Shown here: positions 56,130 to 64,000 of the stretch, one piece after another
Layout of the letters: each line of letters starts with the position of its first letter
Position numbering within the stretch: the first letter of the stretch is position 1
Notes under the pieces: generated by a model
Databases searched by the model: none
What the model saw: only the letters and a program-made list of their open reading frames with translations
Told to the model about the DNA's origin: nothing
Translations under genes and position numbers: made by a program
Source of the DNA: Saccharospirillum sp.
Lineage (GTDB): Bacteria > Pseudomonadota > Gammaproteobacteria > Pseudomonadales > Natronospirillaceae
Direction: 5' to 3'
DNA: 64,000 nt
Assembly: GCA_018402545.1 (NCBI GenBank)
Contig: JAGYIL010000001.1
Coordinates: 2,170,001 to 2,234,000, forward strand

Positions 56130-56570
56130 TTACTTTACCCAGAGCAGTTCAGCGCCTCCGGGCAGGAAATCGGATACATCCAGACAGGCCAGATTGGCCG
56201 TGCTTAGCGCCACGCCGCCCGGCAAACCGGTCAGCTGGCTTGCCAGTGAACTGAGCAAGGGGTTATGCGCGACCAGCAATAGCCGCTCTGGTTTTATCGT
56301 GTCCAGCCAGGCCATAAGTGCCGGTACTGAGCTGTCGGGCGTCAGCCCGTCATACAGGTGGTAAGCCTGCTGACCGGTCGCCGACAACACCAGTTCCGCC
56401 GTTTGGCGAGCCCGAAGATAGGGGCTGCAGTACACCGCATCAACCGGCGCCAGTTCCGCGGCAACCCGTTTAACGGCTTTGGTTCCGGCCGACACCAGGG
56501 CTCGTGATACATCGTCAGATGCCCGACCATAGGGTTCAGCTTCTCCGTGGCGCAGTAAATAAAGAATCAT
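56130..56570 (-). CDS. sixA: Phosphohistidine phosphatase SixA
   Basis: Histidine-acid-phosphatase-fold protein of 146 residues that removes phosphate from HPt or other phosphohistidines. The catalytic RHGEAEP contains His8; YCSPYLRARQTAEL and LLVAHNPLLSSLA supply the second Arg and His. It overlaps the DUF4389 gene by four bases (ATGA), in the gpsA-DUF4389-sixA order of Pseudomonas. Confidence 0.94.
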   Translation of the reverse strand: MILYLLRHGEAEPYGRASDDVSRALVSAGTKAVKRVAAELAPVDAVYCSPYLRARQTAELVLSATGQQAYHLYDGLTPDSSVPALMAWLDTIKPERLLLVAHNPLLSSLASQLTGLPGGVALSTANLACLDVSDFLPGGAELLWVK

Positions 56571-56863
56571 GCAGCCTCGTCGAACTCGCTTTGCGGGTCA
56601 TCCGGCCAGTCCCGAAACGGAAAGGGTTTGTCATTGCTGATGAAGGTGAGGTAATCGAGCAACTGCTTCTGGTATAGCGCCAGACGGCGACAAAACTTCG
56701 CCAGTTGCGGATTGGGGTCGTCTTCAAACCAGGCCAGCACCCACTGCACAATGGCCAGCACTCCGGTAACCAGCAGGCTGATACGCAGGACGATCCAGAA
56801 CAGAATCATGCACAGCGCCCGGATAACCTGGTGTTCCTTTCCTTCCCGATTCAACGATGCCAT
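56567..56863 (-). CDS. DUF4389 membrane protein
   Basis: A 98-residue protein with one or two hydrophobic segments (about 14-45) and the conserved FCRRLALYQKQLLDYLTFISNDKPFPF region of DUF4389. Function unknown. It is coupled at both ends: its ATG shares a base with the gpsA stop (TGATG) and its stop overlaps sixA. Confidence 0.88.
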   Translation of the reverse strand: MASLNREGKEHQVIRALCMILFWIVLRISLLVTGVLAIVQWVLAWFEDDPNPQLAKFCRRLALYQKQLLDYLTFISNDKPFPFRDWPDDPQSEFDEAA

Positions 56864-57900
56864 CAGATACCCGCTCCCATGAATTCAACGTCCTGCGCCA
56901 GATCACCCGCCATCAGCTGGCCCGCGACCGCGGCTATCGGTTTGTCTTCATAAATAATTGCATAAAGCCCGCTGGCCAGCGGCATGTAGATCCCCATTTC
57001 ACCGGCTTTTTCATGCACCATGCGCAGGGTGTTAATGCCCTCGGCGGTCTCGCCCACTCGCTTAATCGCCTGCTTCAGCGAGTCACCCTCGCCAATATAG
57101 TAGCCGACCCGATAATTGCGACTGAGCTTGGAACTGCAGGTAACTATAAGATCACCGACACCGGCCAGACCCAGAAAGGTCATCGGGTTGGCACCCAGGC
57201 GCACCGCGAAACGCGACATTTCGGCCAGCGACCGGGTGATGATGGCGGCCCGGGTGTTTTCAGCCATCCCCAGCGCTGACGCCAGGCCAGTAATGATCGC
57301 ATAGATGTTTTTTAGCGCACCGGCCAGCTCGACACCGTAGATGTCGGGGTTACCGTATACCCGGAAATACTGGCTGCTCAGCATGGTTTGAACCCGGGCG
57401 CGCAGCGGTTGGCTATAGGAAGCAATTACGGTCGCGGATATCTGGTGATCGGCAATTTCCTTGGCAAGATTGGGCCCACTGATGCAACCGATATCGTGCG
57501 CCGGCGCCAGATCATGCAGGATCTGACTCATCAGCCGGAAGCTGCCGGGCTCGATGCCCTTGGTTAAACTGACCAGAGCTGTATGTGGCTGCAACAACGG
57601 AACAGCCTGTTCAACCACTGAGCGAAAAGCTTTGCTGGGTACCGCAACAAAAACACAGTCGGCATCGGATACGGCCTCGTTCAAATCCAGCACCGGGGTC
57701 AGGTTGGCACTGAGCGCATACCCCGGCAAGTAACGGCTGTTCTCTCCCTGGGTGCGGATATCCTCCGCCTGTTTCTCACTGCGCATCCACAACCGGACGC
57801 GGTGGCCATTGGTTGCGGCAATGTTGGCAATGGCGGTGCCAAAACTGCCACCGCCGAGAACGGCGATCGTCAGTGGTGACCCTTCGTTGGCGTGTGTCAC
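56863..57900 (-). CDS. gpsA: Glycerol-3-phosphate dehydrogenase [NAD(P)+]
   Basis: Makes sn-glycerol 3-phosphate, the backbone of phospholipids. The 345 residues show the nucleotide fold [35 protein letters not shown] and the catalytic Lys region [12 protein letters not shown]. The start is GTG at 57900, giving [18 protein letters not shown], with GGGAGA upstream. Normal length. Confidence 0.96.
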   Translation of the reverse strand: MTHANEGSPLTIAVLGGGSFGTAIANIAATNGHRVRLWMRSEKQAEDIRTQGENSRYLPGYALSANLTPVLDLNEAVSDADCVFVAVPSKAFRSVVEQAVPLLQPHTALVSLTKGIEPGSFRLMSQILHDLAPAHDIGCISGPNLAKEIADHQISATVIASYSQPLRARVQTMLSSQYFRVYGNPDIYGVELAGALKNIYAIITGLASALGMAENTRAAIITRSLAEMSRFAVRLGANPMTFLGLAGVGDLIVTCSSKLSRNYRVGYYIGEGDSLKQAIKRVGETAEGINTLRMVHEKAGEMGIYMPLASGLYAIIYEDKPIAAVAGQLMAGDLAQDVEFMGAGI

Positions 57901-57991
57901 AAAAATGGTTCTCCCTAAACAAAGACGCGCAACGGGTTAGCGTCGCGCGTTCAAGACCTTTTGTACACCGCTGACCAACCGTTACCGGTGA

Positions 57992-58486
57992 TCAGTGCGG
58001 CTGATTTTCCATACACTCAACCAGTTCCCGGAAGGTTTGCCGGTTCTGGTCGTTCAGTGACATCAGAATTTTATGCGCTTCCAGCACCCGTTCGTGGGCT
58101 GACCACTCATCGAGCGGTTCCTGGCTTTGTTCGCTCAGGGCATCCTGAGCTTCAACATCGGCATTGGGAACTATCACGAACACTCTGTCGCGGAACCCCA
58201 TGGTATCGACGATCCGGGTGATGTCGGCTTTGCTGGAAATGAGCGTTGGCACATGCCCCATCACCGGCGTTGCCAGACGGGAAATTTTTGCCAGAAGTCC
58301 GAGACTGGTGCTGTCGATGCCTTCGGCATCGCTGAGATCAACAATCACAGAGGTAAAGGCGGGATCTTCAACCATATTTTTCAGGCAGGCATCGAGTGTC
58401 GTGCACAACGTCATGCGCACGTCTCCTGTCAATTTAATGACATAAGAGCCCGACTTGTTCGCCATTAAAACGCGACCGGTACTCAT
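57992..58486 (-). CDS. STAS-domain anti-sigma-factor-antagonist-like protein
   Basis: A 164-residue protein with an N-terminal STAS domain (about 12-110); the usual phosphorylation site is in EGIDSTSLGLLAK (Ser59 or Ser61). A charged C-terminal helix of about 50 residues (ALSEQSQEPLDEWSAHE) follows. By family knowledge its Ser is phosphorylated by a kinase and dephosphorylated by the PP2C regulator encoded next door. The corresponding Pseudomonas pair is PA2797/PA2798. No anti-sigma kinase gene is visible in the window. Confidence 0.88.
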   Translation of the reverse strand: MSTGRVLMANKSGSYVIKLTGDVRMTLCTTLDACLKNMVEDPAFTSVIVDLSDAEGIDSTSLGLLAKISRLATPVMGHVPTLISSKADITRIVDTMGFRDRVFVIVPNADVEAQDALSEQSQEPLDEWSAHERVLEAHKILMSLNDQNRQTFRELVECMENQPH

Positions 58487-58498
58487 CTATTATCCGAC

Positions 58499-59683
58499 CT
58501 ACTTAACCCTTTCAACGGTAAGGACTGTAATGTCGTCTGAGGCAGACCGGGTTTTCCCCTCGCTCGTCATCTGCGTCAAAACGTGCTGCATAGTATGGGT
58601 TGGGTCTGCGCCTAACTCAAGCAAATGCGCCTCCTTTTCTTGCAAAGATACGTCAGCCAGCAACTCCAGAAAGCCATCGGATACGACAGAAAGTCGCTCG
58701 AATCCGTCCAGTTTCTGACGCCTGTTTTCAAACATCGCATCGTCGAACAGGCCCACCGCCAGACTTTCCGGTTCAATGGCCCTGCAGACCTCACGGGTAC
58801 AGAGTACCGGCGCCGGGAAATGCGCCGCCGAGGCGTAATCGAGGGTGTTATCTTCCGTATCAATCACCCCATAGAACATGGTGGCATGCTTGCCGGTCTG
58901 GGTGCGAATCAACTCAAGATTGATCTGTCGCAGAACCTGGGCTGGAATCAGCACCACGTCGGACGCATCGTTTTCCATTTCATCACGCAGCCGATCTATC
59001 TGATTTTTGATCAACAGGGTGATCAGGGCAGAACTGGCGCCATGTCCCGACACGTCGGCCATGTAAAACACCAGCTTACCGGGGATGACCTGAAAATAAT
59101 CGACCAGGTCGCCACTCAAGTAGTTGGAAGGCACCATCTGGTGGCTGATGCGATAGTGATCGTGAGTCAGGGCAAATTCAGGCAGCAGCCGCTGCTGCAC
59201 TGCTCTGCCCGCCTGCAGATCGAGCTTGAGCCGATCCACATGGTCTTGCAATTCCTGATTGCGGGATTCCAGCTCTACCCGGTAGCGGTAATTCTCCTTA
59301 ACCAGAAAGGAGCGCTCCAGCGCCCGTTCAACCGAATGCTCAAGCACACCCAGATCGACAATGGGCTTCATCAGGTAATCGCTGGCGCCGAGGCGCAGTG
59401 CCTCGACTACGTCGGTCATTACACCGGCACCGGATACAACAATGACCGGCACTTCATCGGTCAGCTCCATAATGCGGCGTAACAGTGACAGGCCATCCAT
59501 AACCGGCATGCGCAGGTCACAGATGATCAGATCCGGCGACTTCTTCTCGTACAAGGCCAGCGCTTGCTGGCCGTTTTCGGCTTCCAGCACGTTATAGCCG
59601 CTGTCTTCCAGGTAGGCGACAATCGAGTCCCGGATGGCTTGTTCGTCATCAACAACCAAAAGTGTGGCATCTGTGAGTGGCAT
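58499..59683 (-). CDS. Response regulator with PP2C-type phosphatase output
   Basis: A 394-residue two-domain protein: receiver domain (about 6-120) with acid pocket VVDDEQ, phosphoacceptor Asp56 in LIICDLRMP and the conserved Lys in DYLMKPI, a coiled-coil linker (about 130-165), then a SpoIIE/RsbU-like phosphatase domain with YFQVIPGKLVFYMADVSGHGASSALIT and VSDGFLELL. It should dephosphorylate the neighbouring STAS protein in response to an unknown sensor. 12 bases separate the two genes. Confidence 0.92.
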   Translation of the reverse strand: MPLTDATLLVVDDEQAIRDSIVAYLEDSGYNVLEAENGQQALALYEKKSPDLIICDLRMPVMDGLSLLRRIMELTDEVPVIVVSGAGVMTDVVEALRLGASDYLMKPIVDLGVLEHSVERALERSFLVKENYRYRVELESRNQELQDHVDRLKLDLQAGRAVQQRLLPEFALTHDHYRISHQMVPSNYLSGDLVDYFQVIPGKLVFYMADVSGHGASSALITLLIKNQIDRLRDEMENDASDVVLIPAQVLRQINLELIRTQTGKHATMFYGVIDTEDNTLDYASAAHFPAPVLCTREVCRAIEPESLAVGLFDDAMFENRRQKLDGFERLSVVSDGFLELLADVSLQEKEAHLLELGADPTHTMQHVLTQMTSEGKTRSASDDITVLTVERVK

Positions 59684-59816
59684 CTTGTTGACTTCCCCAG
59701 GGTAGTGCAGGCAACTTAACGGGGTGGGTCAGCGAACGCAACCACTGAATGGTGTCGTGATCCCGAAACAGCTTGTCCAAACCGACGCACGACCCGAACG
59801 GGACAGAGAGGTGACC

Positions 59817-60122
59817 ATGAGCACAGCGGACAAAGACTACGGTGAAAAGCGCGACTTCATACGCATGACCCTAAACACGGAAGCCCTGATACACCTGGCC
59901 GATCAAACCCCGCCCCTGACCGCCCAGTGCACCGATCTGAGCGCCACCGGCATCAGCCTGGTGGCGGCACAGCCGCTGGCAAAGGGAACCGAGGTGGGGG
60001 TAACGATCGAATCACCCAACGAGCAGTTTCGCTCTCTGGATGCCAGGGCCCGGGTACTGCGATGCGATGCCAGGGATGATCAGACCTATCAGCTGGGCAT
60101 GGAGATACTCAGCCTGCGGTAA
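59817..60122 (+). CDS. PilZ-domain c-di-GMP-binding protein
   Basis: A 101-residue stand-alone PilZ domain. The c-di-GMP signature is intact: RDFIR (Arg12 and Arg16, an RxxxR) and DLSATGISL (the D/NxSxxG box). ATG at 59817 is chosen over the longer reading because GAGAGGTGACC precedes it. It is divergent from the response regulator; the set with MlaA matches Pseudomonas PA2797-PA2800. Likely links c-di-GMP to envelope or motility output (inference). Confidence 0.9.
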   Translation: MSTADKDYGEKRDFIRMTLNTEALIHLADQTPPLTAQCTDLSATGISLVAAQPLAKGTEVGVTIESPNEQFRSLDARARVLRCDARDDQTYQLGMEILSLR

Positions 60123-60147
60123 CCGCTAATGGTACTTTCGGGGCAGC

Positions 60148-60942
60148 TCAAAACGACTCGTCAATAAAGGCGTCGTCCGGGTCTTCTGCTTCCCCGAAAC
60201 CACCCTCGTCAACAAAGTCACCGTCTGAAGTGGATGAGCCAACCGGGCCATCCAAAAAACTGTCGGATACGTTTTTGCCATCAGACACATCGTAATTGCG
60301 TTTCGACAAATAAGCCTCGCGCAGTACCAGATACCCGTCTCCGCTCATCAGCCGATCGGACCCCAGCAAGTCGGCACGGGTCTGCAGGCCGTCCAGCGTT
60401 GCCAGACCGCTGCGCTCAACCAGGTTGAAATCGGAGTACTGCAGCGGGCTTAGCCAGATATCGCCCAGGAAGCCGGAACTGTCGCGAACGCTGGACGGTC
60501 CGAGCAGGGGTAATACCAGGTAGGGCCCGGGGCCCAGGCCCCAGACACCCAGCGTTTGCCCGAAGTCTTCGACTTTTCGTTCGATCCCGATGTGACGCGC
60601 GACATCGAACACCCCGAGCAAGCCCACCGTGGAGTTAATCAGGAAACGTCCCGTTGAGGAGCCGGTGGCACGCCATTTACCCTGCAACAGGTTGTTGGTC
60701 GCATTACGTACTTCGCCAATGTTCTGAAAGAAATTGCGCACACCGCGCTCCATCGGATCGGGTGTGACGGTCTGGTAGGTTACCGACAACGGTCTCAATA
60801 CGGCCTGGTCCAGGCCGTCGTTGACCCGGTAAATAACCCGATTGGTCGATTCAAAGGGGTCATGACTCTGAGCCGCAGCCAGCGGTGTCAATGCCACAAG
60901 GGAGAGGCTGGCAGCGATTCGAATAGCCTGGATCAGAGTCAA
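60148..60942 (-). CDS. mlaA: MlaA (VacJ)-family outer-membrane lipid-asymmetry protein, no lipobox
   Basis: MlaA removes misplaced phospholipids from the outer leaflet of the outer membrane and passes them to MlaC. The 264 residues include DPFESTNRVIYRVNDGLD, PDPMERGVRNFFQNI and DFGQTLGVWGLGPGPYLVLPLLGPSS. Unlike E. coli MlaA there is no lipobox cysteine: the signal peptide ends ALAAA-Q-type, and the protein contains no cysteine at all. An acidic Asp/Glu/Gly tail (about 225-264) is unusual. The start is TTG with AAGGA six bases upstream. Confidence 0.92.
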   Translation of the reverse strand: MTLIQAIRIAASLSLVALTPLAAAQSHDPFESTNRVIYRVNDGLDQAVLRPLSVTYQTVTPDPMERGVRNFFQNIGEVRNATNNLLQGKWRATGSSTGRFLINSTVGLLGVFDVARHIGIERKVEDFGQTLGVWGLGPGPYLVLPLLGPSSVRDSSGFLGDIWLSPLQYSDFNLVERSGLATLDGLQTRADLLGSDRLMSGDGYLVLREAYLSKRNYDVSDGKNVSDSFLDGPVGSSTSDGDFVDEGGFGEAEDPDDAFIDESF

Positions 60943-60951
60943 GGGGTGTCC

Positions 60952-61374
60952 TTATGCTGTGTGTCGGGTGTCGCTCATCCATTGCGCCAGGGCTTGCTCC
61001 GCCCGGCTTTGTGAGCGCGCCGGGGCTGGCTTCTCAATCGGTGCCACCTTCGGCTGTGCCCTGGGGCGTTCTGCTTCGGGCGCGGGTTCGGGAGTTTTGG
61101 CAGATTGCATCAGCAATTGTTCAAACGGGCTGGGCTGGGTACGCAACTGTTTTTCCAGATGTTTTACCCGGTGACCCACACCAATGGCGCCCTGCCCCAT
61201 CATTTTGATTTCCTGGCGCAATGCCTGATGGCTCTGCCCCAGCTGTGCTTCCAGCTGACGCAGCTTCCGCCCGTGGCGCCAATGTACCAGAGCCAGCAGG
61301 ATGATCAAACCACCGATAACCAGTGTTGGCCCTAGCGAAAACCCCTGTGCGACCCAAAATTCTGTCATTGCCAT
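60952..61374 (-). CDS. DUF2802 membrane-anchored coiled-coil protein
   Basis: A 140-residue protein with one N-terminal transmembrane helix (about 10-30), a coiled coil (about 33-78) and a Pro/Ala-rich linker ending in AEQALAQWMSD. DUF2802 genes lie next to cheW at the end of flagellar/chemotaxis clusters in Pseudomonas. A role in polar array organisation is plausible but unproven. mlaA follows nine bases downstream. Confidence 0.85.
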   Translation of the reverse strand: MAMTEFWVAQGFSLGPTLVIGGLIILLALVHWRHGRKLRQLEAQLGQSHQALRQEIKMMGQGAIGVGHRVKHLEKQLRTQPSPFEQLLMQSAKTPEPAPEAERPRAQPKVAPIEKPAPARSQSRAEQALAQWMSDTRHTA

Positions 61375-61466
61375 GCGATGTTACCCCCTGTCCAGTCAGA
61401 CTCTTGACGTTTCAGAGGGTTATGCACAAGTTGCGCCATCGCGTCTGGTTGGTCTGCCGGCAATGC

Positions 61467-61946
61467 TCAGAGGTCGGCTATTTCTGCCCATTCGCGCTCG
61501 GTCAGCAATTTTTCAATTTCAATAAGAATCAGCAGTTCATCGTTCTTATGGCAGACGCCCTGTATGTAACGGGCACTCTCGTTACTGCCGACGTTGGGGG
61601 CGGTTTCGATTTCTGACTGACGCAGGTAGACCACTTCAGCCACCGCATCGACCATAATTCCGACCACCTGATCCTCCGATTCCAGAATCACAATGCGGGT
61701 GTTGTCGGTCACATCGGCCGGTGCCAGACCAAAGCGCTCACGGGTATCCACCACGGTGACCACGTTGCCGCGCAGGTTGATAATGCCGATCACATAACTG
61801 GGCGCGCCGGGCACCGGCGCAATTTCGGAGTAACGCAGCACTTCACGCACCTGCATCACGTTAATGCCGTATGTTTCCTCGCCCAGACGGAAGGTCACCC
61901 ATTGCAGAATCGGGTCGTTTCCGGTCTTCGCTGTTTGCGCTGTCAT
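61467..61946 (-). CDS. cheW: Chemotaxis coupling protein CheW
   Basis: Couples chemoreceptors to the kinase CheA. The 159 residues form a single CheW domain: VTFRLGEETYGINVMQVREVL, YVIGIINLRGNVVTVVDTRERFGL and GIMVDAVAEVVYL. AGGGTGAGCT precedes the ATG. It lies between parP and DUF2802, as in Pseudomonas PA1464. Confidence 0.96.
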   Translation of the reverse strand: MTAQTAKTGNDPILQWVTFRLGEETYGINVMQVREVLRYSEIAPVPGAPSYVIGIINLRGNVVTVVDTRERFGLAPADVTDNTRIVILESEDQVVGIMVDAVAEVVYLRQSEIETAPNVGSNESARYIQGVCHKNDELLILIEIEKLLTEREWAEIADL

Positions 61947-62050
61947 AGCTCACCCTCATAAATGCTGTTGCGACTGCGTTTCGTCACTATAGTGTACTCC
62001 AGTTGCCCGTCCAGCGCCTGATTCCGATTCACAGCAAGGGCCCGATCGGG

Positions 62051-62935
62051 TCAGGCACTGCGGGCCTTGAATGCGGTTCTGGCGAACTCGTGCAAATCCA
62101 CCAGAGCACACATCCGGTCAATGATGGTACCGGCTAGCCAAGGGCGGCTGGTGCGGGCACTGCGCCATTTGACGGCGTCGGGCTCCAGTGAAATGGAGCC
62201 CTCAATCTGATGACACCCAAAGGCCCAGTCCGAGCCATAGACGCCAACGCCAAAGGCCAGCTCTTCAACACTCTCCGGGCGATACCGCTCTGGCATTACC
62301 AGCCGCGCGGTATCCACCACCCTCAGGTTCCGACCGTTCTGCACCGGCAACAGCCCCAGAAACCACTCCGGCTGGTCAAACAACGGAGTCAGATCCCGAT
62401 CCAGAGGGTGAATATTGCCCAGCAAGATAAGTGGTACGGCCAGTTTCAGACCGTCGACCACAAATACCAGGCAATCAAACCGCTGCTGTGCCCAGGCCGG
62501 CCGGCCATTGTCGAGCCAGCGACTGAGGTCGTTTTCATCCGACACCGATTCCGGTGTGGTGATTGTCGCAGACGCAGGCTCCGCAATCTCAACTGAAGGG
62601 ATATCCTCAGTCAGGGGTTCAGCAGGTGTTGATTCCACCGTTGGCAGCGACGTTTCCCGGGTTTCCAACTCAGGGAGTTGAATGTCCACCTCTTCGGTTG
62701 CTGGCGCGGGGGTTACCAGCGGCGGTGCCACATCGACCGCGGGCGCTGTAACCGGTGGGTCAACGACCAGTGCTGGCTCTGCCGGTTTCGCCAGCGCCTC
62801 GGGTTCCGGGTCAAGGTCGGGCCAACGAGCGTCGTCTGCCTCTGTCGCGCTGTGCAACATGGCATCCAGATAATTGGCCAGAGCCACATCGGTAGCCGAT
62901 ACTTTTACGTCGGTCGTGCGCGTCGTCTTTACCAT
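62051..62935 (-). CDS. parP: ParP: CheW-domain protein for polar chemotaxis arrays
   Basis: A 294-residue protein with a Pro/Ala/Glu/Thr-rich disordered first half (about 45-150) and a C-terminal degenerate CheW domain (from about 150: FDCLVFVVDGLKLAVPL, EWFLGLLPVQNGRNLRVVDTARLV). In Vibrio ParP tethers CheA to arrays and interacts with ParC. Start ATG at 62935; GTG nine bases upstream is possible. The CDS order parC-parP-cheW is the usual one. Confidence 0.88.
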   Translation of the reverse strand: MVKTTRTTDVKVSATDVALANYLDAMLHSATEADDARWPDLDPEPEALAKPAEPALVVDPPVTAPAVDVAPPLVTPAPATEEVDIQLPELETRETSLPTVESTPAEPLTEDIPSVEIAEPASATITTPESVSDENDLSRWLDNGRPAWAQQRFDCLVFVVDGLKLAVPLILLGNIHPLDRDLTPLFDQPEWFLGLLPVQNGRNLRVVDTARLVMPERYRPESVEELAFGVGVYGSDWAFGCHQIEGSISLEPDAVKWRSARTSRPWLAGTIIDRMCALVDLHEFARTAFKARSA

Positions 62936-63016
62936 GCGAGGCACCCGTTACCCCAGGCTTTCAAGCCAGCAGTCGACACACGGCATTTGGCTGCATCAGA
63001 ACAGAAGCTCATCACC

Positions 63017-63787
63017 CTACCCCAACGCCATCAGCGACTTCAGCAAGGACTGATAGGCCCGGGCACCCCGGGAATCCGGCGCCAACTGGTTGATACCTAC
63101 CCCTTCCCGACTGGCATCGCGCAGCCGGGTATCCACCGGAATGGCGGATTGCCAGATATGCCCTTCGTGCTGCTCGCGCAGCGTCCGCAATGCCTTAAGC
63201 GATGCCTGGGTCCGTCGATCAAACATCGTCGGTATCACCAGGTAGTCGAGGGTTCGTTTTTGCGAAGCGGTGACCATGGCTATGGTATGCACCATGCGCT
63301 CCAGCCCCTTGATGGCCAGAAATTCGGTTTGCACCGGTACCAGCAAGCGTTTGCAAGCCGCCAGGGAGTTAATCAGCAAGACTCCGAGAATCGGCGGTGT
63401 ATCGATAATGGCGTAGTCAAAATCATCCCACAGGTGCGCCAGCGTCTTGGATACCACCAGGCCCATGCCATCTTGCTGGCTGACGTTACGCTCCAGGGTG
63501 GCCAGTGCGGTTGAGGCTGGCAGCAGGAATAAACCGGGTTGGGAGGTTTCCAGTAACAGCTGGCCAGGCAGGTCTTCGGGTACCTTGCCCTTGTTCGCAA
63601 ACAAGTTGAAGGCGCTGTTGTCCATATCGTCCGGGTTATGACCAAAATAGCTGGTCAGAGACCCCTGGGGATCCAGGTCAAATATCAGTACCCGCTTGCC
63701 TTTTTCGGCCAGCATGGCGCCCAGAGAAACCACTGTTGTGGTTTTTCCAACACCCCCTTTTTGATTGGCTACCGACCAAACGTGCAT
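63017..63787 (-). CDS. parC: ParC: ParA-family ATPase for polar chemotaxis arrays
   Basis: A 256-residue ParA/MinD-type ATPase that positions chemotaxis arrays at the cell pole. Walker A is KGGVGKTTT (10-18), with DLDPQGSLTSYFG and the Walker B-like YAIIDTPPILGVL. GAGGAG precedes the ATG. Downstream of the partial motD gene and upstream of parP on the same strand, matching Pseudomonas PA1460-PA1465, which supports the chemotaxis role over plasmid partition. Confidence 0.92.
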   Translation of the reverse strand: MHVWSVANQKGGVGKTTTVVSLGAMLAEKGKRVLIFDLDPQGSLTSYFGHNPDDMDNSAFNLFANKGKVPEDLPGQLLLETSQPGLFLLPASTALATLERNVSQQDGMGLVVSKTLAHLWDDFDYAIIDTPPILGVLLINSLAACKRLLVPVQTEFLAIKGLERMVHTIAMVTASQKRTLDYLVIPTMFDRRTQASLKALRTLREQHEGHIWQSAIPVDTRLRDASREGVGINQLAPDSRGARAYQSLLKSLMALG

Positions 63788-63822
63788 GACAACTCCTCAA
63801 CCTATCTGCTCAACCTGGCCTA

Positions 63823-64000
63823 TCAATTAGCCGGATCATCATTCACCGGTGCGGCGGTTGGCGGCACCAGAACATTGGGCGTGTTCAGCCGGGTTATAAC
63901 GATGCTCACCCGGCGATTTCGCTCTGCCCGCGCTGCATTGGTTTCATCAAAGCGCGGCTGATACTGGCCAAACCCCAGTGCTGACAACCGCTCCGGGGCA
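63823..64000 (-). CDS. motD: Flagellar motor protein MotD/MotB, C-terminal end (5' end outside window)
   Basis: Only the last 58 codons are visible. They translate to the tail of an OmpA-like peptidoglycan-binding domain: ERLSALGFGQYQPRFDETNA followed by ARAERNRRVSIVITRL, and a Pro-rich end finishing in DDPAN. The NxxxRxxNRRVxI pattern is typical of MotB-family stators, and position before parC points to MotD. Because the start is missing, a MotB or OmpA-family protein cannot be strictly excluded. Confidence 0.78.
   Translation of the reverse strand, partial: APERLSALGFGQYQPRFDETNAARAERNRRVSIVITRLNTPNVLVPPTAAPVNDDPAN

Noticed and set aside
62678-63514. 278-codon plus-strand frame
   Set aside because: Antisense to parP and parC; the ParA Walker motifs on the other strand decide the coding strand.

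Overview
The window is chromosomal DNA from a gammaproteobacterium, most likely a marine Oceanospirillales-type organism (Saccharospirillum/Reinekea/Marinobacter neighbourhood; inferred from protein style and gene order, not from a search). Many gene orders match Pseudomonas aeruginosa: thrH-cysH-cysB-aroF/G; methyltransferase-rnhA-dnaQ beside mltD; sthA-nqrM-apbE-nqrFEDCBA-mfd-csiV-mtnP; arsC-wrbA-DUF2069; gpsA-DUF4389-sixA; STAS-response regulator-PilZ-mlaA; and motD-parC-parP-cheW-DUF2802. I see no phage, insertion sequence, CRISPR array or rRNA.

Layout. 1-4.5 kb: amino-acid and sulfur metabolism (thrH, cysH, cysB, DAHP synthase). 4.6-10.2 kb: a degenerate alpha/beta hydrolase divergent from lexA, which has two SOS boxes, then dnaQ, rnhA, a methyltransferase and mltD. 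10.2-14 kb: sohB, an SCP2 protein, a membrane protein and a FimL-like protein. 14.5-17.7 kb: dusA, talB and a Tus-like terminus-binding protein with a candidate Ter site in front of it. 17.7-26.3 kb: sthA and the complete Na+-NQR operon with its flavin transferase ApbE and maturation factor NqrM. 26.6-33.6 kb: mfd, csiV, mtnP, tRNA-Arg(CCT), a UPF0149 protein, bolA and a DnaQ-like exonuclease.

33.7-42.1 kb is the least ordinary region. It is a same-strand run of six genes for exported proteins: a two-haem DUF1588-type lipoprotein, a Tat-exported DUF1501 protein, a tiny DUF4266 lipoprotein ending in a Gly-rich Cys-Gly-Cys tail, a DUF3570 outer-membrane barrel, a second ApbE flavin transferase and DsbD. 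A perfect CRP/Vfr-type site lies in the divergent gap between it and a fatty-acid desaturase gene. I read this as a candidate undescribed extracytoplasmic redox or metal-handling system.

42.4-51 kb: desaturase, small unknown gene, hexapeptide acetyltransferase, arsC-wrbA-DUF2069, a GlxA-type regulator, fabY (fatty-acid initiation), a REP-like palindromic element, trmH and a CDF metal transporter. 51-57.9 kb: DUF2914 protein, aroC, prmB, an orphan Hen1-type RNA 3'-end methyltransferase, two alpha/beta hydrolases, sixA, DUF4389 and gpsA. 58-64 kb: a phospho-switch (STAS plus receiver-PP2C), PilZ, MlaA, and the polar chemotaxis-array partition genes parC/parP with cheW, DUF2802 and the end of motD.

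Themes that tie the window together are Na+ bioenergetics and extracytoplasmic flavinylation (two ApbE proteins), SOS and transcription-coupled repair (lexA, mfd), membrane lipid synthesis (fabY, desaturase, gpsA, mlaA) and polar motility signalling (FimL-like, ParC/ParP/CheW, PilZ).
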